A stretch of 64,000 nt of DNA from Sipunculus nudus. Taxonomy: Eukaryota > Annelida > Sipuncula > Golfingiida > Sipunculidae. Below, one piece after another: positions 11,230 through 21,060 of this stretch. The first letter of the stretch is position 1. Each line of letters starts with the position of its first letter. Made by a program: the position numbers and the translations under genes. The stretch spans positions 3,955,900 through 4,019,899 of the forward strand of contig CM049322.1 of the NCBI GenBank assembly GCA_026874595.1, read 5' to 3'. A model generated the notes under the pieces. The model saw nothing but the letters and a program-made list of their open reading frames with translations. It did not search any database and was not told where the DNA came from.

Positions 11230-12693
11230 TCGTTATGAGCGCGGTCGGGATGGGCGCGCGGTTCCTGGACGTGGTCGGGATTGGCGCGGTCAGGCTGGGC
11301 GTGCCGGTTTATACAAAGCCAGGTACTGCTGGACAAGGACGCGACGGCGCTTATGGAACTTGAATATTACTTATTCCCTCAATTTTGTTATATTTTAACA
11401 GTTGGTTGATGATAAGAGGGTGAATGCATTTCAATGTATGGTATATATACACATTAACAACATTCCAATGTTTGGACGAAAACAAAAATCGACCTTGAAC
11501 GCTATATTTACACATCTAATTCTTCTCATGGAAAATAACAATACTTTTGTTCCATGATAGACGATTTCAGTTCCAAACAACACTTGTTGATGTAAGCGAC
11601 CCTGTTACCTGTAGAAGTACGTCAAAGGAAGGAAACCTGCTCACTCAGAAGCCAACACTGATTAATTAGTGAATTTGCGGCACAGAGGTTTCCTACAACG
11701 CTGATTAAACAGCTGCAAAAACTCATCTTCACAAACATTCGCAATATTATACACAAATAATGCACTTCCCCAGCAAAATATATGATATTTATCACAAGAC
11801 TCGTTCATGATTGTATTGGCGACAGCCAGCATCATGACGGGCGTTAATGCCAGAAATTCTTTTCTCTCAGATGTACTCAATATGAAATATTTCTCTCTCT
11901 CTTTCTCTCTCTCTCTCTTGCTTTATTTTAAATGATCGCTCAATCTGATCTTTATTTTAATTATAATTATTAAAGGATAATTTTTGATAAATGCCTCTCC
12001 TTTTATATAATAACTCGCTTCCCCTCATGAAAATGATCAATCAGTCTGAAGCTTTATAAATCGTCCCGTATTTTTGTCCCTCTTTTTCTCTCTCTCTCCA
12101 AATTTCTCTAATTTGTGAATTTAGAAAACTCAATCGAAAACAAAATAAATCGCCCCCTGTTTCTGTCTGCTTCTCGGTCTGTCTCTCTCATTCTAATTAA
12201 CCAATTAATCGGTGTTGGCTTCCGAGTTAGCAGGTTTCCTTCCTTTGACGTACTTCTACAGGTAGCTGGGCCGCTTACATCAACAACTGTTGTTGGGTAT
12301 TGAAATCGTTTATAATATGGAACAAAAAATATTGTTATTTTCTATGATAAATGTCCAGCAACGAGAATTAGATGTATAAAAATAGCGTTCAAGGTCGATA
12401 TTTTTGTCGTCAAAACCTGGGAATGTTATTTGTATACATGTACCGTACATTGAAATGCATTCACGTGCGGCTCATGAAACAAACCCTTATCATCAACCAA
12501 CTGTTTAAATATAACAATATTGAGGGAATAAGTATACTTTTTATAATATTTAAGTTTCATAAGAGCCGTCGCGTCCATGCCCAGCACCACCAATCTCGTT
12601 TTGTATAAACCGGCACGCCCAGCCCGACCACGCCATTCCCGACCACGCTCAGGAACCGCGCGCCCATCCCGACCGCGCTCATTACAACCGTAA
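11230..12693. repeat. Large inverted repeat (foldback-like element) in an intron
   Basis: The left arm (about 11230-11670) and right arm (about 12199-12693) are reverse complements of each other at roughly 80% identity with a few indels. Shared blocks, in order from outside: GAGCGCGGTCGGGATGGGCG, GGCGTGCCGGTTTATACAAA, CAGTTGGTTGATGATAAG, GACCTTGAACGCTAT, AGAAGTACGTCAAAGGAAGG and GATTAATT. The GC-rich outer 110 bases contrast with the AT-rich remainder. The 530-base spacer holds two CT-rich runs (11884-11918, 12080-12100) and a 72-codon minus-strand frame (11662-11880, starting MSTSERKEFLALTPV) that I cannot assign. Outer ends and target duplication could not be fixed. It probably entered as a foldback or long-TIR DNA element; an inverted duplication is the alternative. 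Confidence 0.8.
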
Positions 12694-12780
12694 TCTTCTG
12701 GGCGTGGCTTAAAATCCGCACCCCGATTTCGGTATTGACTGAATAAGGATGACAATGAATAGCTTATAAGTAGGAGTTCC

Positions 12781-12879
12781 ATGTCCATTAATTCAGATAC
12801 AGAGACAGATATGTCTGATAATGGTATTTTCGTCCGCCCTCCCGCTGGTGAGGGTGATAAGTGTATTTACAGAAGGTAA
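12781..12879 (+). CDS. Short acidic ORF, uncertain
   Basis: A 32-codon frame starts at ATG 12781 (MSINSDTETDMSDNGIFVRP) and ends at TAA 12877. A donor-like AAG|GTAATC overlaps its end, so it could be a first exon. The residue composition is protein-like, but it lies alone in an intron of the lectin-NLR gene, next to the inverted repeat and on the opposite strand. It may be a fragment of a transposon gene or chance. Confidence 0.2.
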   Translation: MSINSDTETDMSDNGIFVRPPAGEGDKCIYRR

Positions 12880-13301
12880 TCATGCTGCATAATAACATAT
12901 ATTAAACTAATGAGAAATATTAGCGTGTGTGTTTGTCAGAGCCTGTGAACGGACAGGAGTCACACAGTTCAGTGCACATCGCTGTATGTTCTACTTGGAA
13001 TAAAAACGACATCATCAACTTGGTCTGCCTCGAATACATTGCATCATGCTGCCATAGTTGGAAACAAGTGAAAACCCAATCTTAATACAACACAGGTCTG
13101 TTGGTGTAGATTAAACTTTTTTTTTCTTTTACAGTATTTGTATAATCGGTAACCTAACTTGAATTTGTGCTAACTTAAAATATATTCCGGAGAAACAGAA
13201 ATAATGTATATTGGTTATCTATTATCCATCTTTACAGCCAAATTTTAACATCCTCAGTATAATTTTTACATTTATATTTCCCAAACAATCCATGAACTTG
13301 C

Positions 13302-13374
13302 CTGTTTGTCGTAATGGGATGTGCTCTCCTTCTGTTGTCTGACCAGGCGTAGTTGTCTGTCTACCTCTATCCTG
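13302..13374 (-). CDS. Cytoplasmic linker exon with GC donor
   Basis: Acceptor TATATCACAG is followed by 24 codons plus one base, phase 0 in and phase 1 out. The peptide starts QDRGRQTTTPGQTTEGEH and ends IPLRQT; it is polar, Thr/Gln-rich and probably disordered. The donor is CAG|GCAAGT at 13301, an ideal match to the minor GC-AG intron class. Using it gives the phase needed by the 11143 exon, whereas reading through would add an unrelated tail. The acceptor is a CAGCAG tandem, so transcripts with or without the first Gln are both in frame. The exon directly follows the membrane-helix exon and sits on the cytoplasmic side. Confidence 0.7.
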
Positions 13375-13502
13375 CTGTGATATAAGAAACACATTTACAC
13401 ACAGGTATATGTGACGTACGATTAGTGAAGGCATTATATTATTACATGATATTGTACTCCATATTACATTATGGTTACACTGAGTATGATTCCAAGACTC
13501 AC

Positions 13503-13621
13503 CCTCCTCCGTCTGTATATAAACACACCAACCAGGATACCAACAAGGAAGACCACAGCTCCAACAGAACAGCTCACGATCAACGTTGTTATATGTGTTG
13601 TCTTGTTTTGGGTTTTTATAT
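13503..13621 (-). CDS. Transmembrane exon
   Basis: Acceptor TTTTACGTGCAG and donor AGG|GTGAGT frame two bases plus 39 codons, phase 1 in and phase 0 out. The peptide begins IKTQNKTTHI, with a possible glycosylation site NKT. It continues with about 24 hydrophobic residues (LIVSCSVGAVVFLVGILVGV, then FIY) and ends RRRR. A hydrophobic span followed at once by four Arg is a classic stop-transfer signal, so the lectin domains lie outside and the C-terminus in the cytosol. The GxxxG-like spacing of glycines could support helix packing, which is inference. Confidence 0.88.
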
Positions 13622-14031
13622 CTGCACGTAAAACATCAATATTTTATATAAAGTTTCCCTATTCAGTGCATAATCTCTGCCATATTGCACAAAACTAATG
13701 GACAAATTATTCTAAATTGAAGAGAGGGTTCAGATTTTTATATCAGTGTAGCAAAATGAAGGGATATCTGACACCATAAATGGAAGGTAACAAACCTTAA
13801 GGGTTTCAGGTGGGTTAACATAATTTTACAGACTTTACTACCAGGTATATGTTTACTTAGCTATGGATGGAGGAAATAACACTGGACATGCGCCTTGTCA
13901 AGGTAAATTGATCAGATGTACAAACTCTCAACAAACATTGGTATCTAATTATACTGTTCACTGATTTCAGACAACAATATTTTTTACCAATTGCTCAGTA
14001 TGGACTGTCATTTTGAGTAGGCTGGAATTAC

Positions 14032-14178
14032 CTGTTTGTAGGTTTACACATACAAATGTGACTTCAGAATGGCAAGGTCTTGGTTCAAATATCATTGATG
14101 ATTGTTGTATCGTGACCAGTCCACAGCGCCCGGTGTCTTTTATATGATGAGGGTCCCAGTTTCTGTATATCCTATCAA
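14032..14178 (-). CDS. C-type lectin domain 2, second half
   Basis: Acceptor CTGTTTGCAG (ending 14179) and donor CAG|GTAATT bound 147 bases, phase 1 in and out. The frame reads VDRIYRNWDPHH, then GRCGLV, MIFEPRPCHSEVTFVC. This matches the C-terminal half of a C-type lectin-like domain: the W-x-x-x-P strand, the Cys before the last loop, and the closing F-V-C. Canonical sugar-binding EPN or QPD and WND triplets are absent, so calcium-dependent sugar binding is doubtful. Joined to the 14397-14642 exon it gives a domain of about 131 residues, the usual size. Confidence 0.85.
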
Positions 14179-14396
14179 CTGCAAACAGCCCAACCATTTT
14201 TATTGTTTAATTTTGCCTGAGATGAACCTCGTAATAGTTATGTTTTATCTTACAAATGCCTCCTGGGTTAAAAGTTTACACAACATTGATTATACGCTCT
14301 CCCATTTGAATACTTTTTCCACGTCTCCTCGTGGAGATTCAAACATAACTTCATCGAAACAGTATATATAAACTATTGTTTACCAATAATACAAAC

Positions 14397-14642
14397 CTTG
14401 TGCATCATTGTCATCCAGCCATTCTTCTTTTCTTAATCCAACCCAGAATCTGTCACAGTTCCACCGATGTCTCGCTAGTTCTTCCATTGTATCCCTGTGT
14501 TTGACCAGAGCCATGGTATACCCCCAGGTGTGACAGTACGCCCGGGCCTCATGCCAAGTCAGCTTCTCACAGTAATGGAGGTAGCAGATACCATTGTGTT
14601 CTCGTCCTATAGGAAACGGAACTGCGTTTTTGCAGCCTGGGT
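14397..14642 (-). CDS. C-type lectin domain 2, first half
   Basis: Acceptor TTGCTTCATCGCAG and donor CAAG|GTTTGT frame 246 bases, phase 1 in and out. The peptide starts DPGCKNAVPFPIG, then NGICYLHYCEKLTWHEARAY, the hallmark first disulfide pair and the W-x-x-A-x-x-Y-C helix. It continues with MALVKHRDTMEEL, FWVGLRKEEWLDDND, matching the W-x-G-L-x-x---W core of the fold. This is a confident C-type lectin-like domain split at the conserved intron after the WIDG-equivalent loop. It follows lectin domain 1 without a linker. Confidence 0.92.
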
Positions 14643-14855
14643 CTGCGATGAAGCAACAAACGTACAATTAAGTATTTGCTGATAAATAAGTTGTAATAAT
14701 TCAGGATTTTTTTCACACAATTTTCCATTCCGCTTTACCCGTGATACATCAGAATACTTTTTCCATGAAATATGAAAGTTATGCAATAAACAACCAGGAA
14801 ATAAACAAATTCAAACCGTCCAACAAGAATGTTTTTTTTTCTAAGAAAATTCAAC

Positions 14856-14972
14856 CTTTATTCTGACACATGTTTCCCGTTGTCGTATCGGAACACCTTC
14901 CTGGTTCCAGTCTCCGCGTTTTCTGGTTGAACCACACGCAAGTTTTGTTGCTGTGTTTGTTTTCAAGGAAAC
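14856..14972 (-). CDS. C-type lectin domain 1, second half
   Basis: Acceptor TAGATTTTGTAG and donor AAAG|GTTGAA bound 117 bases, phase 1 in and out. The frame is GFLENKHSNKTCVWFN, then RRLEPGRCSDTTTGNMCQNK. The spacing of the three Cys and the W fits the C-terminal half of a lectin domain, and phase and position place it between the 15333 and 14642 exons. It is shorter than usual. It has no EPN/QPD or WND triplet. NKT is a possible glycosylation site. Confidence 0.75.
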
Positions 14973-15332
14973 CTACAAAATCTAAAAATTATAGTTAAAC
15001 TTAGCGATATTAAGAAATTCTTGTATTATACAATCATTTAATACCAAACAAGCATTCTAGGAAATTTAAATGACCTGTCTGAGTGCTGCTTGACCGATAA
15101 TATAAAACAATTTGAAAAGAAAAATACAATTTTTCCTAGATATTTCCTAGAGAATATACGAAATAAAAAAATATTTTCTTGCTAAATTCATAGTTCAGTA
15201 AATACACCGTCTATAGATGTGAACATATTACGTAGGTTCGATTCATGGCCCTCCAAGTCGCTGTTTAGGGACAACAAAGAGAGTTATTTATGGTATAATA
15301 TGCCAGTGCTACACTAATTGAAGACCGTTTAC

Positions 15333-15539
15333 CTCCACTCTCCCCATCAATCCATCTCCACTGGTTCATCTCTCTTCTCCTCAGGTTCACCCACGATGAC
15401 GTCATGTTGTATCGACTCATGTACTCCAAGACCTGACTCATTTCGCTTTTATTCCCAAACGAACCCAGTTTACTTCCGTTAAGTCTGCAGCAGTGTTCAG
15501 CACGGAACCACGTCGCTTCTCTTCCACAGCTAGGCTCAG
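15333..15539 (-). CDS. C-type lectin domain 1, first half
   Basis: Acceptor TTTTTGTAACATCAG and donor GGAG|GTAAAC frame 207 bases, phase 1 in and out. The peptide starts AEPSCGREATWFRAEHCCRL, then NGSKLGSF, MSQVLEYM, SSWVNLRRREMNQWRWIDGE. The W-x-x-A-E-x-x-C helix, the L--W-x-L strand and the WRWIDG motif are diagnostic of C-type lectin-like domains. The usual N-terminal first beta-strand is short. NKS and NMT are possible glycosylation sites. Confidence 0.9.
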
Positions 15540-16550
15540 CTGATGTTACAAAAATATAATAAAACATTGAAATGTTGGACTTCAAGCAGTGAAAAACATG
15601 AAAGGTTTTGTTATACTTTATACACAATGAGATTAAACAGGACGTGTGTATCGGGGAAACCTCAGGCCGTACACCATCTAACGACGCCCCAACGCCCCCG
15701 GGTAAGCTGTTACACCACTCATTTGATTGATTTATTTTCTCATTTCTGGGACGTGTATCTTTTTTTTATATTTCTTTTTTTAGTAATTAGCAATTAGATA
15801 TTTAAGTTATATCCATAAACGGGGGGATATTAATAAAAAGCTGTGCGATTTGCTCCGTTGGGATATAGCATCCAAATATTTCTATAATAAGGGAGGAAGT
15901 CTTTTCGTTAATACTCCCTGTTAGGTGTTAACACCGAGGACGCCCCCCCCCCCCGCCCCGAAAAAAAAACGAAAATTCGCGTGCGAGTTCGGCACGGCCT
16001 TCTTGGTATAGATTACAGAGTACTAGGCCTTGGTTGGGGTCTATAGTGACAATCTCACGGCTTCTCCGCTGATACTGGTACTCTATTCTATCCTTTGCTG
16101 AATCGTTTGTGCTGCCGAGACTACAGAAGCCCGTTTTTACGTAAACATTTATTCAGTTATTTTATCCCGAGTACAACATTTAAAAGATGATATATCGCAA
16201 GTAATAAACGTACATGCGCGTTTTCGGCATTGACATTAACATGCGTTACGCAAACGATTATGTTTGATTTCCAAAGTTATTTAACCCCTCTTGAGATTAC
16301 TGACTACATTATGCAAATATATTTCAGAGAACGGTTCCTTGGGATTAGAAACACCTCATAGAACTTTCAGAGTTTACATCAGAACAATTAATCCCCCGCC
16401 TCCCCCCCCCCCCCAAAAAAATACTGACAGGTACTTCAAATTAAACGCTACGCGATATCAAGCCAAGTGGATCGTATAAAGGAGCATATCGATAACTATC
16501 TTGAATTCTTTATGTGTGGGTCTAGAGAGTGTAAAACAGGGGAGTCACTT
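15540..16550. other. Intron/intergenic stretch with homopolymer runs
   Basis: It contains C-runs near 15944-15956 and 16398-16415 and A-runs next to them, with no splice-flanked open frame that I could join in phase to the lectin exons. Confidence 0.5.
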
Positions 16551-16559
16551 CCTGGATGA

Positions 16560-17480
16560 TGTAACAAGGTCCAAACCCAACGCTACAACGGAACCGTGAG
16601 ACCTTACAATGAAGAACCCTGACAGTTTACAGGCACAAACCGTAACCGTTAGACCTAGACAAGTTTAACTGCACATAAATTGAGGCCCTATGCAAATCTC
16701 CTGGGACACCTGAAATTGGGTTATAGACCTATATTCTGTGAACAATGGCCGAAAATATAATTGTGAGCACCCATAGAGTCAGACCGGGCACAACGTTTAA
16801 CCATTTGGCAAAGGATCTTCTGACATGACATTCAGGAGGGCACTCTGTAAATCTGCATGAAAACCTGCAGTTAGGTCATGGTGACCTGTAATCTGCAAGC
16901 TTCGGGATAAAAACATAATTCAGAGCATCCTGAAAGTAAGATGAAAGCATGTAATGTGACAAACAGGGATGTCATTTACAGGTATCCTTTAATACCTGAA
17001 ATTGGGTCAATATTCCTAAAATTTGGCCAATGTCGTCTATATTACGTGAGTTATAGGTGAAAAGGAATTTAGCACTGTGAAAGTCAGATGGGCACAAATC
17101 AATACGGATGGATCCAGAATTTTACAACTTCAAATTCGAAGAAGTCTTGTCAACTCTCCTTCATCACCTGAGATTAGGGCATGATGTCTCATACTGTGTG
17201 TGCTATAAGCTGAAAACCTAATTGTGAGCATCATATAACATACATTTTGCTCGATATTTACCGCTAGACCTAGAAGGTTCTGATTTTATTAAGATCCAAT
17301 GAGGTTCCTGTTATAATTCTGTGGTAACCTAAAATGTTGTCACTCTCACCTATATTCCGCCAGTTATTTGAAAGAACATGATTTGAGAACACTGATAGTC
17401 AGACTGGCATAACTTGTAGCTTTTTAACGTAGAAACTGCTAAATAACGTAACAGTAACCCATGTACTGAGGACTATGATA
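16560..17480. repeat. Degenerate tandem repeat, period about 200 bp
   Basis: Four or five diverged units each carry CTGAAATTGGGT or a variant (16711, 16998, 17166, 17331), then a TATATTCYGYGAGTTAT-like block, GTGAGCA and AGTCAGACTGGCA. The block motif order is kept while bases drift, which points to an old array. No coding frame is seen. Confidence 0.6.
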
Positions 17481-19518
17481 AAAATGCAGGAATTAAGCAT
17501 TCTGAAAATTATCGACCCATTTGTCTGGGTTCATAAAAAAAATATAATTCACCATATCATAACCACTAATTAATACAATTTATACCAGTATAACAAATAC
17601 AGCAGAGCGTCACGGCCCATTGACCATATGTATAAAAGTTGGAAATGTAAATGTACCAAAGCTTATGTTAATAAAAGGGGACAGGACTCTTGGTGCTTGG
17701 ATAACACGTTTAAAAGTTTAAGAATGGCATTGTACTGTATCTTCTTGATGCGTGAATGTGATTAAAAGGTTTAGCTGGACTGTAGCATTAGTTGTTTAGT
17801 ATATAGTGTATTTGTAGTTGTTTAGTATAAGTGAATATGCATGTCTACTGCAGAAATAAATAATATAATGTGATAACCCGTAGGTCACCATTTATCAATA
17901 TATAGAACGTGGACCCTGTTAGATATAGGACATTTATTGACAAAACAATAATGTTAGCCTTGTTTCAGCAGTTTATAACTCCAGATATTGATAATGTGAC
18001 TACACTATTAATGAAGTGTCCCCTGATGATTTTGTTTTGTATCGCCTAGTACCAGGTTGCATGTTTATTTTCTTTTAAAAAGAAGAGGTGGTGTCTTGCG
18101 TGACTAAATGTCCTCGTGCATTGTCAGAAGAAAAAAAAAATAAAATCTCCCACCATAATGTAAACTTTTACGTTCGAGGCACATATAAAATATATAAAAC
18201 CAATGCTTTTTGCTAACATGTTATATCATCTTCATTTTCGTGAAACAAATGTAGAATAATATTTGATGGGTTAAAGTTCTGTGCTGTATATAGAATACAA
18301 ATCTATTTTCAATTTGTACGAAAGCTCATGAAAAGAACCTCTTATTTGGGAGTTACCAAATATGTTTTCTTGATGTCATATCTGCATGTGCATAAAGAAA
18401 CTTTTTTTTGCGTTTAAACTAGACTTGTTGAACAACAGTGACTTCCAGACAGTTACTCTCTCAAAATTATGCTTAAATGTACACTTACGTCAGTATATGC
18501 TGAAGTCCAATTTGTTCCAGCTGCAAACATTCGTTATTAGATGGAATAGACATAAAAACTTTTGAATATAATATAAATATATTCAGGTAAGTTGCACATT
18601 AACAGACTCTCCGAGGAATGTAATTGATTGATATTTATGGACAGTTTGAGATACCGTATGTGGAGAATATAAGACACATCACTTTCCAAGGAATAAAAAT
18701 AGAGAAGGTATGACAGTACTTAGGACATAATGTTGATCAGTAGTTTAGTGTGTATTGCAAATATGAAATATGTACCACATTTCGCTGGAAAAATGGCGGT
18801 CCCTAATGCCAGTGAATTGTCCAAGAGTTTATGTCACTTTGATTAATATTTCTTTGATAATAAACATTCTGACGATTCTGATTACCGAAAAGATTTAAGG
18901 AATTGTTCTTTTACTCTTGCCCAATATATCCAACATATAAGGTTGAAACCCCTTCTATTTTAATTTAACAATGACGAAACGTACATGTCGTAGTGGTACA
19001 CCTTACGTAAAGCAAGAGACTATACTTGTAATGCTGCTAAGTAAAGGAAAACTTATAGTAACCTGGGGTGTACATGGGGAGGTAAAACAAGTCCGCAATA
19101 CAGATATGACTGGGCGATCGATTCAGGTGTCACTTGCTTACTTGTAACTCTCTTGCGCGTAATCTTACGTTATCTCCTTATCGACGAAAAATGATAGACC
19201 TCGTTTAACCTGGAGCGATCTGATCCAGACAAATTTTACAGTTGACAGTAGAGAGCATTAGTTTATACTTGTGATCAACTTTGGTAATCTATCATGTTCC
19301 CTTTACAGTACTGACGGGGGCGTTCACGAAGACCAAAGTACACTTGAAACAATCTGCGTAAGTCCATCATAGCAGCCCAGTTTGTAAAATATGACCTTTT
19401 GCACACTATTTTATTTTGTGAATTAAATCTACCTTGAAAGTTTAATGGTTCCATTAAAACTTTTTGGGTCTACACCGAGAAATAAGGAGATACCAGTGAT
19501 CAGACAGATAGCTCTCAC

Positions 19519-19548
19519 CTACGCCAAAGCCTGGCTTCACGCCGAAAT
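19519..19548 (-). CDS. Linker mini-exon (tentative)
   Basis: Thirty bases between acceptor CACATTACAG and donor GTAG|GTGAGA, phase 1 in and out, give FGVKPGFGV after a junction Asp. Phase and position fit between the signal-peptide exon at 20.9 kb and lectin domain 1. Against it: the pyrimidine tract is weak, and in the paralogous segment near 33.38 kb the acceptor AG is lost while the GTGAG donor remains. The protein would remain in frame if the exon were skipped. Confidence 0.4.
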
Positions 19549-19675
19549 CTGTAATGTGAACGGATCTGTACCCAATTGGATGTAATAATTTTTCTCCCTG
19601 TGTGACCCAACTTTCAACCTCCTCTTTGATCATGTGTTGAAACGTAAATTCTAGAGCCATATACTTAACCCGCAC

Positions 19676-19678
<3 letters not shown>

Positions 19679-19723
<45 letters not shown>
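19679..19723. repeat. (TA)n microsatellite
   Basis: About 22 uninterrupted TA units in the intron after the signal-peptide exon. It creates artificial Tyr-Ile ORFs on both strands. Confidence 0.95.
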
Positions 19724-19727
<4 letters not shown>

Positions 19728-20227
19728 ATACCGGCACTGCGTAATATACTTTCATGAAACTTATCCAGTAGTACCGACTTTAAACTTATCCAGTTTGACC
19801 CAGGGTATTCGAACTGTAAATACTGATATGTGACATTTAATGTTAGCAATATACCACCAAATGTTTTGGTTGTTGGCTAAAAAAAGAAATGTTATTTATA
19901 ACTTTTAAGTTAGTGTGTATCTTCGTAACACCGAGGACGTACCAAAAAGCCCTTATGGCGTAATATAGTGATAACGCTTGTCCGAGTGTTACCGTTTGCT
20001 TGGATTGGTGATCGACTTTAATCAAGATAGAGGAATCGGAAATATTTCGTATCCATTATGAAAATGAAATAATCATAACACTTTAGATAAGGTCGGATTT
20101 AGAGAGGAATTGGTTTAAACATTTTATTAACACACACAAAAACGAATTTCCTGCAACTTCCTCTCGGCAACTTTTCCCGTAAATGCACACATTATTGTGA
20201 CGGGAAAATACATCTAGCGGTTAACAG

Positions 20228-20451
20228 TCAGCCTGGGCAGTCGAGGGGTATAACGCTCGGCTCTCCGCCGGCGACCCGGGTTCGATCCCCGGCCATGAGA
20301 GTGGGTTGTAGTTGCCCGTCAAAGGCCGGTGGTTTTCTCCGGGTTCTCCGGTTTTATCTTACCCTACAGACTACCGAATGCCGTCATCTGAGCCACGGAG
20401 ATTGCCTTGATTGGTTTAATAACTATTTGTACAATCCGTGTACAATAAATA

Positions 20452-20458
<7 letters not shown>
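20228..20458 (+). mobile_element. tRNA-derived SINE, full-length copy
   Basis: A polymerase III A box (TGGGCAGTCGAGGGG, 20234) and B box (GGTTCGATCCCC, 20279) are followed by a conserved central block (TTGCCCGTCAAAGGCCGGTG, then CTCCGGGTTCTCCGG). A tail TAACTATTTGTACAATCC leads into a (TA)n run. The central block resembles the shared core of metazoan 'Meta'-type SINEs, from memory. A second copy lies at 63655 and a decayed one at 35.5 kb. It is absent from the paralogous segment at 33.4 kb, so it inserted after that duplication. Confidence 0.85.

Positions 20459-20494
<36 letters not shown>
20459..20494. repeat. (TA)n run at the SINE 3' end
   Basis: About 18 TA units directly follow the SINE tail and probably represent expansion of its own 3' terminal repeat. 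Confidence 0.9.
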
Positions 20495-20496
<2 letters not shown>

Positions 20497-20879
20497 CATT
20501 GAAACGTCCCTTGTAAAGGGCCTCACAACAAGACAAGCCTCAGTTAAAAGCGGGCGCTTTTTTTCTGATCAAGGAAACACGGTATTGAACTCCTCATTGC
20601 AGTCTGGTTGATGAACTGTTGTGATTTTTACTGGTACTTGTCTTTAAAGTCATTCACTCTTATATTTAAGGAAATATCCTCACAAATTAAAAAAAAATAT
20701 TGTGTCACTAGATGTGCTTTACTTAAGTGACACCTTGGTATAATGATTGACTAGTGCACCCAAGCAGTTTAAGCTCATAGGAAAAGGCCAATTGCTTTAA
20801 ACAGGTTAATAGGTATTCTATGACGCTTTATGAGTAAATCATTTTGTAAGTGCAAAGCAGCAAAGTGATTAAGACTTAC

Positions 20880-20934
20880 CGCTCGCTTTGACCATACCGT
20901 ACATAAATATGCATAACAAGAGAGAAGGTGCCAT
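20880..20934 (-). CDS. Signal-peptide exon A
   Basis: ATG at 20934 opens 18 codons, MAPSLLLCIFMYGMVKAS, and one base before donor AGCG|GTAAGT (20879), leaving phase 1. The hydrophobic core LLLCIFMYG and the small residues near AS fit a cleavable secretion signal. A G follows the ATG and CC precedes it, a fair initiation context. It lies on the same strand as the lectin exons and in the phase they need, and it is the nearest signal exon, so it is the default first exon of the receptor. Paralogous signal exons lie at 28.4, 30.5 and 34.0 kb. Confidence 0.75.
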
Positions 20935-21060
20935 GGCTGCCACACCGGTATAGCTCTAGACAGACGATCTAGGAGACACTGCTTTGTGTGTTGATGGTGC
21001 GTTTATATTGCTTAACAAACTGAGGACATGGGATCTTTTCTTATGAATCATATATCTTAC

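Larger units (their letters stand above)
10920..20934 (-). other. Gene model: C-type lectin x2, transmembrane, pre-NACHT receptor (3' end outside or missing)
   Basis: Nine exons read on the minus strand: 20934-20880 (signal peptide), 19548-19519 (linker), 15539-15333 and 14972-14856 (lectin domain 1), 14642-14397 and 14178-14032 (lectin domain 2), 13621-13503 (membrane helix), 13374-13302 and 11143-10920 (cytoplasmic). Junction phases are 1,1,1,1,1,1,0,1 and the last donor is phase 0; all agree. Donors are GT except GC at 13301. The visible protein is about 387 residues: a type I membrane protein with paired lectin domains outside and an NLR-type pre-NACHT piece inside. Signal-exon and linker membership is less certain because of the 4-kb intron at 15.5-19.5 kb. 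No NACHT exon follows down to base 1, so the gene is either truncated or has an intron of more than 10.9 kb. Confidence 0.75.
17640..21060. repeat. Segmental duplication, copy 1 (5' end of the lectin-NLR gene)
   Basis: Collinear with 31240-34020. Shared blocks in the same order include TTAGATATAGGACAT and AAGATAGGACATATAG, CTCTTGCCCAA, TACATGTCGTAG, GAAAAATGATAGACCT and ATTAAGACTTACCGCT with its paralogue. Copy 1 has about 1 kb extra (about 19590-20560) carrying a SINE. Divergence is substantial, so the duplication is old. Confidence 0.75.

Noticed and set aside
11186-12788. Two Arg/Gly-rich ORFs sharing ERGRDGRAVP
   Set aside because: They lie in the two arms of the inverted repeat, so the likeness is due to the repeat; the GC-rich sequence causes the Arg/Gly composition and the frames break in the AT-rich part.
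18480-18535. Possible short exon between TTTGCAG and GTAAGT on the minus strand
   Set aside because: It would enter in phase 1 but leave in phase 0, which breaks the frame to lectin domain 1, and it is not kept in the paralogous segment.
20228-20300. Functional tRNA gene
   Set aside because: A and B boxes are present, but the flanks do not pair into an acceptor stem and the sequence continues into a SINE core seen in other copies.
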